From positions 9,020,264 to 9,084,263 of the forward strand of contig CM059972.1 of NCBI GenBank assembly GCA_030490835.1: a DNA stretch of 64,000 bases, written 5' to 3'. Of the stretch, positions 54,457 to 64,000 are shown piece after piece. Every line of letters begins with the position of its first letter. Positions within the stretch are counted from its first letter, which is position 1. A model generated the notes under the pieces. It was not told the origin of the DNA. It did not search any database and worked only from the letters and a program-made list of their open reading frames with translations. The position numbers were made by a program, and so were the translations under genes. Origin of the DNA: Annona cherimola. Lineage: Eukaryota > Streptophyta > Magnoliopsida > Magnoliales > Annonaceae.

Positions 54457-55974
54457 CTAGTCTTTTAAATCCTGTGATAAGTTGGAAATCAAATTTATGA
54501 GGGGAAGAGTACCCTTTGCCATGATCTCTAACCTACAAGTATTGGAAGCATGTGAAAACAAGGACAGCCCAAAGAACACAAGCTCAGGTAGAAACAACCT
54601 TGATGACAAGAACCCATGCCAGTAATGAGGCTCAAGATCGAAAAATGCATCAAAGAACCTCCTTGTTCCTTTCAAATCAAGCTTCAGAAGGATGTCCATG
54701 CCAAAGCAAAAGAACTCCCGTTGCCGCCGCCTCTGGATGGGCCACAGATCCTTCCATACTTGAGCAGACAAATCATTTCCTGAGGCTGCCCGTCCAGAGC
54801 CAAGATACTGGACAATTGAATTTGCTACTATTGGAGCTGCTGCTAGAGTTCTTGCCACCATGTATCCAGTGGATGGATGGACCATCCCTGCAGTCCCACC
54901 AATTCCCACAACTCTCTGAGGAAGAACTGGAAGAGGGCCACCCATTGGGATGACGCAACGCTCATCCTCTTCAATGCTCTTCACTTTGATCCCCAGATGC
55001 TTCAATCTAGCTTCCATCCTCTCCTGTATGTCCTCCATCTGCAGACCAGGCCGGGCGACCAGCGACGTCTCTTCGAGGAAGATCCTCTTTGAAGAGAAGG
55101 GCATTGCATAAAGAAATGTTGGGATTCTTCCATTTCTCTCTCGCAATTCCCCCCTGCCACCGAGATGTGAATCCCTCCAGTCCATGAAAACCATCTTGTC
55201 CGGCTCAAATGGATGTCCTTCAACCTCTGCAAGGATGCCATATGCAACCTGGTAGCCAGGGTTATAAGGCTTGTCGTACTGAACCAGGCACCTCGAAAAA
55301 CCAGTGGCATCGAGGACGACGTTGGCCTGGACCGTCACGCCGTCGTTGCAAATAAGAAAGGATTTGGATTCCTCATGAATCACCTTAACCACCTTTGCTT
55401 GGTGGAACTGAACTCCATTGGAAATGCATTTCTGCATCATCTTGGATTTGAGGAGCCGGCGGTTGACACGGCCGTAAGGCCTGTCGAGGTACTTCTTCGC
55501 CTTGTCGTCGATGAACACAACGGCGCCGGACCAGGTGGTGTCGAGGCAGTCGAGGAGATCCATGGCTTCAAACTCATCCACCCACACACCATAGTTGTTG
55601 GGCCAGATCATCTTGGGAGAAGGATCAATGGAGCAGACCTTGAGCCCTGCTTCGGAGACCTGCTGCGCCACGGCGAGTCCCGCCGGCCCACCCCCAACCA
55701 CAACCAAATCCATCACCTGTGCCTTGGATGGGTCATACATTGGGAGCTCAAAATCAAGGATTTCCTTCTTCGCCTCTGGAACAAGCTCCAAAAGAGCACT
55801 GCTCCTCGCCCTAATGCACACACTTCCGCACGCTTCTTTCGGAAATTTCTTGGGCCTAAATGCCAAATCATGCCGGGGAATCTTGGAGGGATGAGAAAGG
55901 CTGTATTTTTCAGCAAAACCAACAAGTGGGTTGCACAGGTCAAGCTTGTTGTGGGTTCTGAGGAGAGAACACAT
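54457..55974 (-). CDS. LCYB: Lycopene beta-cyclase, chloroplastic
   Basis: A single 505-residue frame, the usual length and intronless structure of plant LCYB. The enzyme closes both ends of lycopene to beta-rings, giving beta-carotene, on plastid membranes using NADPH/FAD. Residues 1 to about 80 form a basic, Ser/Arg-containing transit peptide and the SSALLELVPE linker. The dinucleotide fold VVVGGGPAGLAVAQQ is at about 91-105, followed by SIDPSPKMIWPNNYGVWVDE (cyclase motif), VLDATGFSRCLVQYD, the MDWRDSHL region, PTFLYAMPFSSKRIFLEETS, and HPSTGYMVARTLAAAP, all typical of beta-cyclases. The C-terminal FFDAFFDLEPHYWHGFLSSR distinguishes LCYB from epsilon-cyclases. Related capsanthin-capsorubin synthase is possible but less likely. 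It is divergent to PAO, 3.4 kb between start codons. Confidence 0.96.
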   Translation of the reverse strand: MCSLLRTHNKLDLCNPLVGFAEKYSLSHPSKIPRHDLAFRPKKFPKEACGSVCIRARSSALLELVPEAKKEILDFELPMYDPSKAQVMDLVVVGGGPAGLAVAQQVSEAGLKVCSIDPSPKMIWPNNYGVWVDEFEAMDLLDCLDTTWSGAVVFIDDKAKKYLDRPYGRVNRRLLKSKMMQKCISNGVQFHQAKVVKVIHEESKSFLICNDGVTVQANVVLDATGFSRCLVQYDKPYNPGYQVAYGILAEVEGHPFEPDKMVFMDWRDSHLGGRGELRERNGRIPTFLYAMPFSSKRIFLEETSLVARPGLQMEDIQERMEARLKHLGIKVKSIEEDERCVIPMGGPLPVLPQRVVGIGGTAGMVHPSTGYMVARTLAAAPIVANSIVQYLGSGRAASGNDLSAQVWKDLWPIQRRRQREFFCFGMDILLKLDLKGTRRFFDAFFDLEPHYWHGFLSSRLFLPELVFFGLSLFSHASNTCRLEIMAKGTLPLINLISNLSQDLKD

Positions 55975-56352
55975 ACTGAAAACCTCTCAAATTATGAAAA
56001 TAAATAAATAAAAATTCCTTACAAAACTGATCGACTTCAAGGGGGGAGAAAATCCCTTCACTTAATTCATTGCTTCTTTGTTTTCCCCCATCCCGGAAAA
56101 GCCTTTTGAAGAAGAAAAAGGGATCCCGTTGGTAGCAAAACGATGTGAAATGAAGCAGGGAAGAAAGACCTCACGGCCTCACCAAAAGGATGGATGGAGA
56201 GACAGATGCGCATCTTCTCCCTCTCTCTCCCTCTCATTATCCCGACAGGATTTATAATTATTGGATGCTCGGAATTGTGTGACTGCGGATGCACGGCCAT
56301 TTTCTGCACCATGCTTCCAAATACCACCGATCCTAAATTTAAATTCCTTTTT

Positions 56353-56834
56353 GGTCAAATGTCGTGTATACCCACCAATTTTATCGCAGTTCTACCTGCA
56401 CTTGTAAAATTTCAAAAATTTTGCTCATACCAACGTGTTTCGTCTAAAATTCCACTTATACATAATGTCCAATTTAAAAAAAAAAAAAAAAGAATCTATT
56501 AAAGGGAACGTTAATAACCTTATAAAATGACGAATATGTCCAAACCTAATATAATTTAAGATTAATTTGTTCAAAACTAAAAATAATTTTATAGTTATAA
56601 AAATGCTCAAAATTCATTTGAATAGAAAATTTTTGCAATAAAATTATAATTAAGGATAAACATTTTCGTTTTTTTATAAGGGTGTTAACCCTCCTTTTAA
56701 TGAATCCTCAGTAGTATTGATTTAGGTGAAATTTTAGGCAAAATACGATGAGTATATGTGTAATTTTAAAAAATTCATATGTATACGTAGAATGAGAGGT
56801 AAAATTCGTTGGTATACATGACATTCGCTCCCTA
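56353..56834. mobile_element. Short TIR element (MULE-type MITE) in the LCYB-PAO interval
   Basis: Left AAATGTCGTGTATACCCACC 'aattttatcgcagttctac' is mirrored on the right, whose complement reads GAATGTCATGTATACCAACG 'aattttacctctcattctac'. The inverted repeats are about 45 bp and about 80 percent identical. The interior is AT-rich and non-coding. The target duplication is unclear. Confidence 0.55.
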
Positions 56835-57509
56835 TTTTATTATGTCAATTTTATTAAAAGTATCAAACTCACGTATCAGTAAGCTGTCGGCCTGTTGAAA
56901 ATTCCATGGAAAATCTGCCCACCCAACGGTTTTAAGGTTGTCCGGATAATGAATGTTCATGTTCTCAAATCAGTGTAGATCATTTGTTAGATCAGATGCA
57001 TGATGGCCCATCATGACCTCCAGCCAACCAGCGGTGGACCTACTAACGGCATAGACATATGTGGATGTGTAATAATTTTGCCAGACAATGGCATACGTCC
57101 TGCAAATAGCAATCCATCGAGATCACGAAGCCCGGCCAGCCGTCTTGATCATACAACTGATGGACCATCTTGATCTAGCTAGCCAACAATAGATATGTTG
57201 ATCGTTAATATATACGGTTGAGATCTCAAAATATGTCCATAACTATTGTTTACCATTCGTCAAGCAAATAATAAAAAAACTACATAATAAACAGGCAAAT
57301 TAACACGCCAATCTTGGGCTCACCTTGATGATGAACAAAAAAATTTAACCCACTAGTCGATTTAAAATCGTTATTTAATTAAGAAATAAAGTTTCATCTA
57401 AATTAAAGATTCATGTACGCCCCCTCGAAAAAATATGTAAATTTAACATAATAAAATTATTTAATTTAGCTATTAATCTTAAGCTTAATATTTAATATCT
57501 AAGTCACCT

Positions 57510-57770
57510 TTTAGTAATACTGGCAGGAAGGGAGGTAGGTAGTATAAAAATGAATACTTTGAAAAAGTATGAGAATAATGCGATATTATAATATAAGGAT
57601 AAAGTGAGAATAAATAAGATAGTTGTGTAAAAAATAATTGAAATATAAAGGTAAAAATGGAAAAAGTATGGTAGTTGAATAGTTTATATTCCAAATTATT
57701 TTTTTGAAAAGTATGAGGAGACGTAGCTTTCCATCAAACCTTTTTTTTTTTTTACCAAACAGTGTCTAAA
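57510..57770 (+). mobile_element. Strongly decayed MITE-like copy
   Basis: Blocks such as 'gagaataatgcgatattataatataaggataaagtgag' resemble family A, but both ends are lost. Confidence 0.35.
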
Positions 57771-58254
57771 TCGTCATAATTTTTATATGAATAAATTATT
57801 TTATAAATTATTATTATATTCTTTGATATACAAATTATTATTATTATATTCTAATACATATGTGAATAAATATAAGTATTTTTAAATTTTTATGTGATTA
57901 TATATTTTTACGCCTACATGGTCCGTTATTGAGCACATTAAAGTGATTTTTAGCACTATAGTAGAAGAAGTAATGCGAAACCAATGTAGCTTTAAGCTAA
58001 TGCAGTTCATTCGATAATACACTGAAGTGATTTTTGGCGCCATAGTACAAGAAATGCAAAACCTATATGTAGCTTTAATCTGATATGGTCCATTTAAAAC
58101 CAAACTGAATTTTTTTTTAGCAATATAGTACAGGAAATAATGCAAAACCTATGTAGCTAGTTAGATTTGGATGTCATCTAGATGATGAATAAGAATAGCA
58201 ATTATACCAAAATCTTCAATGCTCCTTTTGTCATTCAAGTATATCTATGGTAGC

Positions 58255-58500
58255 CTTTGGGAAGTTAAAAAAAAATTTGAATAAAAAATTTTTGGTATAA
58301 ATATTTTTATAATAGAAAAAATGATATGATATAGTAAGAATAATGACGAGAAGTAAAGATAATATAGTTAAAATAGATAGATTAGTTGAATAAGTAGCTA
58401 TGCAAAAATGATTGAAAAGTAAAATAATTATATAGAAAGTTGTAAAGAAATCATTTTAAAATAAAATAACTGTAGATTAAAAATTTTTATTATAAAAAGG
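58255..58500 (+). mobile_element. Tourist-like MITE (family A), forward copy of an inverted pair
   Basis: Forward blocks 'aaatgatatgatatagtaagaataatgacgagaag' and 'gcaaaaatgattgaaaagtaaaataat' are clear. It abuts the reverse copy that follows, giving an inverted arrangement. Confidence 0.6.
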
Positions 58501-58760
58501 TATTTTTGAACTAAAACTTTTCAATTTTCCTAATTATCTTATTTGTTTAATTATTCATTCACATTTTCTTATACAAATATCTTATTTTTTAAATCGTTTT
58601 TACATAATTACCTATACAACTAATTGGTTATTTTAATTTTATTATCTTTATTACACATTATTACTTTTATCGTATTACGTTATTTTCTCTAAAAAACTTT
58701 TACATTAAAATTTTTTTATTCAAAAGTTTTATCACTACTCAAACACTTAAACAAATACAT
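58496..58760 (-). mobile_element. Tourist-like MITE (family A), reverse copy of an inverted pair
   Basis: Reverse blocks 'aactaaaacttttcaattttcctaattatc' and 'tttttacataattacctatacaact' ending 'tcaaacacttaaac'. Together with the preceding copy it forms a long potential hairpin of about 500 bp. Confidence 0.6.
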
Positions 58761-59397
58761 CCCTAATAAAAAAGTCATTTAAGGTTAGTATGGTGAGAGG
58801 TCCTTATTTGAATATGGACTAAAGGGTTAGTCTTTATTATACCCGAAAAAATAGTTTAAAATAGATATGTAAATTTGTTATATAGAAAAATAGATTATGA
58901 AACGGTACCTAAGGGTTTGGATAAAAAAATTATATTATTATTTTATAAAAATTTAAAATGCTTGAAAAAAAATGGAGTTATGAGTGAAATACTAATAATT
59001 AGATCGTGGAGGGTCGGCCGACGGGTGGGGAAACGGATTAGAACAGCAGTGGAGCGTAGGATAGCAGGTGGGTCCACGTATACCCCGTCGCCACGACGAC
59101 TCTAGAGTTTTGTCTGAATCCAGGTTGCGTCTCGCTAAGTCGCTCCCTCTTTTTCTACTCATTTACGCAACGGATCACCAACACCGGTGACCAATCTCTC
59201 TCTCTCTCTCAAAAATTATTTGGTTCTTTAAAAAAATAAAAAAATTCAACGACTGCGCCGGGAAATCCTTCTCGAGTACGAGCGAGCATATGATTGTATA
59301 TAAGAATATAGAATCCGATCTCCGTAGAAGCCATAATAAAATAATCTACAGCAGCCAATAGAAAAAGCAGTCTTGAGGTAGCTAAGCAGCGAAGCTG

Positions 59398-62300
59398 ATG
59401 ATGATGGCAGCAGCAGCATTTTCCCTCCTTTCTCTCCCAGTCCCCGTGAAAACCTTCAGCACAAGTTCCACTTCTCTTCCTTGTTTTAAAAAGCCGCACT
59501 TTCCCATCTCCTCCAAGTCCTTTGGCAACTGCTTCTGCAGGGGCAAGGGCGAGGGAGGGAGATCCAAAAGCCTTCTTCGAGTCGCGGCTCCGCCCTCTCC
59601 CACATCACCAGCTCTTGACGAAAAACAAGAAGAAGAGTCGGAGAGCAAGCAGTTCTCGTGGCGGGATCATTGGTACCCTGTCTCCCTTCTCGAAGACCTT
59701 GATCCTGATCTTCCCACCCCTTTCCAGCTCCTCGGCCGCGAGATCGTCCTCTGGAAAGACCCCAAGTCCGGCGATTGGATTGCTTTCGACGACCGATGCC
59801 CCCACCGCCTTGCTCCTCTCTCCGTATGTGCCTACCCTCACTCTCTGCCTCTTTCATTAAAATTTCCTTCTTCTTTTTCCATTTGCTCAAAAATCTGAGA
59901 TTTCTGTTTATTATCAAGTTAATTAGTTCTACCCTGTAAGTTAAAGATCTATAAAGCTACCGTCAACGCTCATTTCGCCATTTTAGTTATTTATTTTCTG
60001 AAGGATTAGCTTTGGTGATTGTATTGATTAACCTCCACGAAATGAATTGACATCATATAATCTAATTCGTGAAGCTTGTAATGACTCAATCCAGCACTAG
60101 TTGTAAGCAATTCAGTTACATTTATTTTGAGAATACGACAACAATTCCGTTAGTTGTGTTCAAATTTTTTTATGTTTTATGGTGCTAGGAAGGACGGATC
60201 GATGAGGCTGGTTGCTTACAATGCTCTTATCACGGATGGTCATTTGACGGCCGTGGATCATGCTCTCGGATCCCACAGGCATCATCAGATGGCCCTGAGG
60301 CTCGCGCTGTTTCTTCGCCCAGGGCTTGTGCCACTAGACTCCCTACATTGGTCTCTCAAGGCTTGCTCTTTGTCTGGCCGGATGAGAATGGCTGGGAGAA
60401 AGCTTCTGCTTCCAAACCTGCCATGTACTTCAATTTTCTCAGTGTTTTTTTCATTTCTAGATATCTTTTGGTTCCACTCTTTTTCCCTTTTATTATTCGG
60501 TGCTTGACAGTTGATATTATCTGTTTTATCAGGTTGCCAGAAGATTTTGATGACCCTGGATTCTCAACGGTAACAATTCAGCGAGATCTGTTCTATGGAT
60601 ATGATACACTTATGGAGAACGTGTCGGATCCTTCCCACATAGATTTTGCACACCATAAGGTATATTTCAATGCCTGAGATAATTTGATTCTTTTCTTTTC
60701 TTTCTTTCTTTCTTTTTGGTGCAGGCAGTGCATTCAGAATTAAAAATCATCGACTCAATAGTTGAATATTTTATCTTATTGCTGATTGTATGTCATATAG
60801 GTCACAGGGAGAAGGGATAGAGCTAAGCCGCTGCCATTTAAAGTGGAATCAAGTGGTCTTTGGGGTTTTGAAGGGTCAAATACTGGGAACCCTCGAATCA
60901 GTGCCAAATTTGTTGCACCTTGTTATTATATGAATAAGTAAGTCTTTTGCTTGTGATTAAATAAGCACATGCTCATTTTTGTAAGTAATATTCCCTCACG
61001 GTTTTTAACATCCTCCTGAATCATGCTATTCTTGCTTATTGTTAAAATATTCTCATATCAGTTACTTTTTAAATTGGCTTGTTTAACGAGGCGAGATACT
61101 TGTATGGTGTTGACACCATTGAAGATTTGAGTATTGTCATCCCATTTTTGGTCCATCTTAATGGTCAAATCAAAATCCAATTTGTCCCTTGCATTTTAAA
61201 TTATTTCATCCGAATAAAATATTTTTGCTGGTCCCATTTGGTAAAAAGTGTAAAATAACAGTAATAAAATTGTTTGTTTTTTATATGTAGGGGGCTGTTT
61301 GGTAACATTCAAAACTCAGTGATTTTTTCTGGTTGGTAAAAACTGCTGTCATTAATTGCAATCTGACTCGGAAATGTGGTGTTGTTGGAGTTGGCTTATT
61401 AATTGCACTAGAAGCAAATGAGGCTGCATGCTTGTTTTCATCCCAACATCTTGGCATGGCCTGGTATGGCTGTTAGAAGGGCAGTGTGAAATGACAGGTT
61501 TTTTCAAATGGACCCTCTGTTTGAAATTTTTTATAAAAATATGAGAGTTTTGGATAGTACCAAACGGTCCCCTAGCTTAAAACTGATAACTCGACCTCTG
61601 TACCATTTAAAATACGTTTTGCGGGCCCCATTAGGAAAAGTGTAAAATCAATGTAATAAATTTATTTAATTTATATATCTGGCTTAAATTGTTATTCAAC
61701 ATTTTTACTAGTTGAAACATTTTTTGTGTGCCCCATTGGTGTGAGTGTAAAATAAATGCAATACAATTATTTTATTTATACATCTAGTTCGAAACTGTTA
61801 ATTCAACATCTATACCATTTAAAACATTCTTACTATCTAGATAATTGATTTTATCATAATATCACAATAAATCTATGAATGGATCTAAGTGATTTGCATA
61901 TTTTATATGTAAGTATAAATATTTTTACATAAGTATGGACCATCCAGACTTTGATTGAAATGATTTTTTACATCATAGTAAAATAAATGGTTTTAACTAA
62001 AATGAGTAGATTGGATTTTGATTTAATCATCAAAGCGTGTCAAAATGGGACAAAATGAGACAACAATACTGAAAAATGCAGTGGTATCGACAGCATTGAA
62101 TTACTTCCTTTTCACAGTTTCACTAGACAGTTGAACCTTTATTGAAAGGGTAACCCCAAGACCTGCATAGTGGATATCAAGTTCAAAATGCTTTAGTGTC
62201 ACTTGAGGCTTTTAGTTGATGTAATATTTACCAAGCACAACAACTGTACTCTTTATTCATTGATATCCATGTTTTCAATTATCGCTTTCATATCTTTCGA

Positions 62301-63692
62301 TGGAATAGCCTATTTTTATCTTTGTTCATTTTATTTTCAATCACAATCTCATATTACGTCATTTTTTTTCCTCCAGTCTTCTTCTGTCTACTGTTTCCTA
62401 CTTTATTATCTACATATTTTCTCATCCCCAATCTTACTAAGAATGTGTAGAGATTTGGAACAAAAGGTTGGACGGTTTTACAAATGTCATGTAAATCCTT
62501 TTGAATCTCTCTTTCATGGCCTCATGAGTGCTTTGGTCATTATCTTTGGACAGGATAGAGATAGACACAAGCCTCCCAGTGATTGGTGAACAGAAGTGGA
62601 AAATATGGATTTGTTCTTTCAATATACCAATGGCTCCTGGGAAAACGCGCTCCATAGTTTGCAGTGCTAGGAATTTTTTCCAGTTTACAATGCCGGGTGC
62701 TGCTTGGTGGCAGGTAAGATCCTTTGGAAGAGGCTTGTATTCAAATGTCAACTTATGAAGCAGCAAGCTACCATATTGCCTTTTTATTCTTAAGATGAAA
62801 GTCCATATATCAGCCTTGTCATATCTTGTCCTTTATTATATCTTAGATCATGTCATCACAGCAATATTGTGGGTGATTGCCATAATGAAGACTTTTTATA
62901 TGTATCATCCTTCTCACCTCTTGTTGTTGCCCACTATCAGCACCATGGATGTACAAGCATTTAGTTGATTGAATTTTCTCCTTCTGCTACTGATCTATAA
63001 AAACAAGTGGATCTCATTTTTCTTAGTTATTTTAATCTTCTGGCCAACCAGCTGGTCCCTCGGTGGCATGAGCACTGGACGTCAAACAAGGTCTATGATG
63101 GCGACATGATAGTCCTCCAGGGTCAAGAGAAGATATTTCATTCAAAATCCATGGAATCTTCAGGGGACATCAATCAACAATATACAAAGATCACTTTCAT
63201 ACCCACTCAAGCAGATCGCTTTGTTTTGGCATTTCGGACATGGCTGAGGCGCTTTGGAAATAACCAACCTGAATGGTTTGGCTCTGCTTCTCAGCAACCT
63301 TTACCATCCGCAGTCTTGTCTAAGCGCCAGGTGCATAATCTACATGATTTATGAGCAAAAACCCCTTGCTGGTGGTTCATCTTGGATGGTTTTTCTGGAT
63401 CTCTGCTTGATTTGGTTAAAAATTGATTTTCTTGCAGATGCTGGATAGGTATGAGCAACACACCCTTAAATGCTCATCATGCAAAGGAGCTTATAATGCA
63501 TTTCAGACACTGCAGAAATTGCTGGTGGGTGTTGCCGTTATCTTCTGTGCAACAGCGGGGATCCCTTCAGAGATGCAGATGCGGTTTCTTATTGGTGCTG
63601 CTGCAATTGTCACTGCTGGTGTGGCGTATGTTTTGCATGAGCTCCAGAAAAATTTCGTCTTTGTCGACTATGTTCATGCAGATATTGATTGA
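59398..63692 (+). CDS. PAO: Pheophorbide a oxygenase (Rieske-type), chloroplastic
   Basis: Seven exons join in phase to 540 codons: 59398-59823, 60189-60424, 60533-60659, 60801-60937, 62554-62713, 63052-63330 and 63438-63692. PAO opens the chlorin ring of pheophorbide a to give red chlorophyll catabolite during leaf senescence, at the plastid envelope. A Ser-rich transit peptide (about 1-60) precedes the Rieske centre, DDRCPHRLAP (Cys134, His136) and LQCSYHGWSF (Cys154, His157), followed by the mononuclear-iron motif ENVSDPSHIDFAHH (about 249-262: Asn250, Asp253, His256, His261), and a C-terminal CSSCKGAY (Cys467, Cys470), then two membrane helices (LLVGVAVIFCATAG and FLIGAAAIVTAGVAYVL). This order and length match ACD1/LLS1. 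Three ATGs are consecutive at the start. Related TIC55 and PTC52 proteins share the fold, but WPDENGWEKA and the C-terminal FVFVDYVHADID fit PAO better. Confidence 0.95.
60938..62553 (+). other. Large PAO intron 4
   Basis: About 1.6 kb, bordered by a GTAAGTC donor and an ACAG acceptor. It contains repeated pieces such as 'tttgcgggccccattaggaa' and 'tttgtgtgccccattggtgt' roughly 110 bp apart, suggesting local duplication or transposon remnants, but no complete element is definable. Confidence 0.6.
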
Positions 63693-64000
63693 TGGCAAAA
63701 CAAATGGCTGTGTATAGATTAGTCGAAGATGGCTAATCTTCCTGCAGATGATCTGATGATCGTCTAAACTCAAAAATTCTTTTGCTTAGCCTGATATTCA
63801 CACGTTTGTTTTCATGTACTCCATCATGATCTGAACATTTAGCATAATATATTTTGGGGTTACACACTTATATACAGGCAATCTTTTAGATTATTTAGCT
63901 GAGTATGTATCAAATATTGTATATTTTTAACCGCTATGTGAAATGCAAACGCAGAGTGCCAAGGATACATTATATTGAGATAAGAAGAGAGCCAAATTTA
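63693..64000 (+). other. Probable PAO 3' UTR to window end
   Basis: It follows the stop codon; AATATATTTTGG near 63846 might be part of a polyadenylation region. No further feature is seen to the end of the window. Confidence 0.35.

Larger units (their letters stand above)
55975..59397. promoter_or_regulatory. Shared divergent promoter interval of LCYB and PAO
   Basis: The two start codons face away from each other across about 3.4 kb. The interval contains a TIR element (56353-56834), several MITEs and AT-rich sequence, so true proximal promoters are probably the ~300 bp next to each start. I cannot identify specific light- or senescence-response motifs with confidence. A short (CT)n tract lies at about 59191-59210 upstream of PAO. 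Confidence 0.4.

Noticed and set aside
54552..56007. Plus-strand frames opposite LCYB (up to 264 residues)
   Set aside because: Antisense shadows of the LCYB coding sequence; no motif of their own.

Overview
This window is nuclear DNA from a flowering plant. The evidence is GT-AG spliced genes with typical plant introns, two intronless genes, chloroplast-targeted enzymes (lycopene beta-cyclase and a Rieske-type pheophorbide a oxygenase), and plant-type repeats (Tourist-like MITEs, hAT and Mutator elements, RTE LINEs, an Au-type SINE, an apparent mitochondrial insertion). I cannot fix the species or say whether it is a monocot, magnoliid or eudicot. Exon limits were set by reading GT/AG sites, checking phase, and comparing with remembered family architecture; there is no transcript evidence.

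Layout. 1-1.2 kb: first exon (minus strand) of a FluG/nodulin-glutamine-synthetase-like gene that would continue off the left edge. 1.4-9.4 kb: a repeat block of Tourist-like MITEs, one split by a hAT element (exact 8-bp target duplication) that carries pentatricopeptide-repeat gene debris, plus a probable solo LTR and a small Mutator-type element. 9.9-18.4 kb: a 13-coding-exon kelch gene with a LINE in one intron and a foldback MITE in another. 19.7-21.0 kb: a second LINE. 22.6-23.6 kb: an intronless GeBP/STOREKEEPER-type DNA-binding protein (minus). 23.8-28.4 kb: MITE block with local duplications. 28.66-37.83 kb: the PRP4-type spliceosomal kinase gene, 12 coding exons. 39.3-53.9 kb: about 15 kb without a complete gene, holding LINE relics, a Pack-MULE carrying an F-box/LRR fragment, a probable NUMT, an Au-type SINE, two unrecognised coding-like fragments and hairpin MITEs. 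54.5-56.0 kb: lycopene beta-cyclase (minus). 59.4-63.7 kb: pheophorbide a oxygenase (plus), complete.

The genes do not form one pathway. LCYB (carotenoid synthesis) and PAO (chlorophyll breakdown) lie head to head with about 3.4 kb between starts, and both act in plastid pigment metabolism; this is probably coincidence of position but is checkable. The PRP4 kinase and the GeBP-like protein are nuclear housekeeping or regulatory genes.

No new biological system is evident. The most noteworthy content is the transposon biology: two gene-fragment-carrying DNA transposons with exact target duplications, a very dense MITE family present in well over 15 copies, and LINE copies that have lost the reverse-transcriptase FADD box in different ways.
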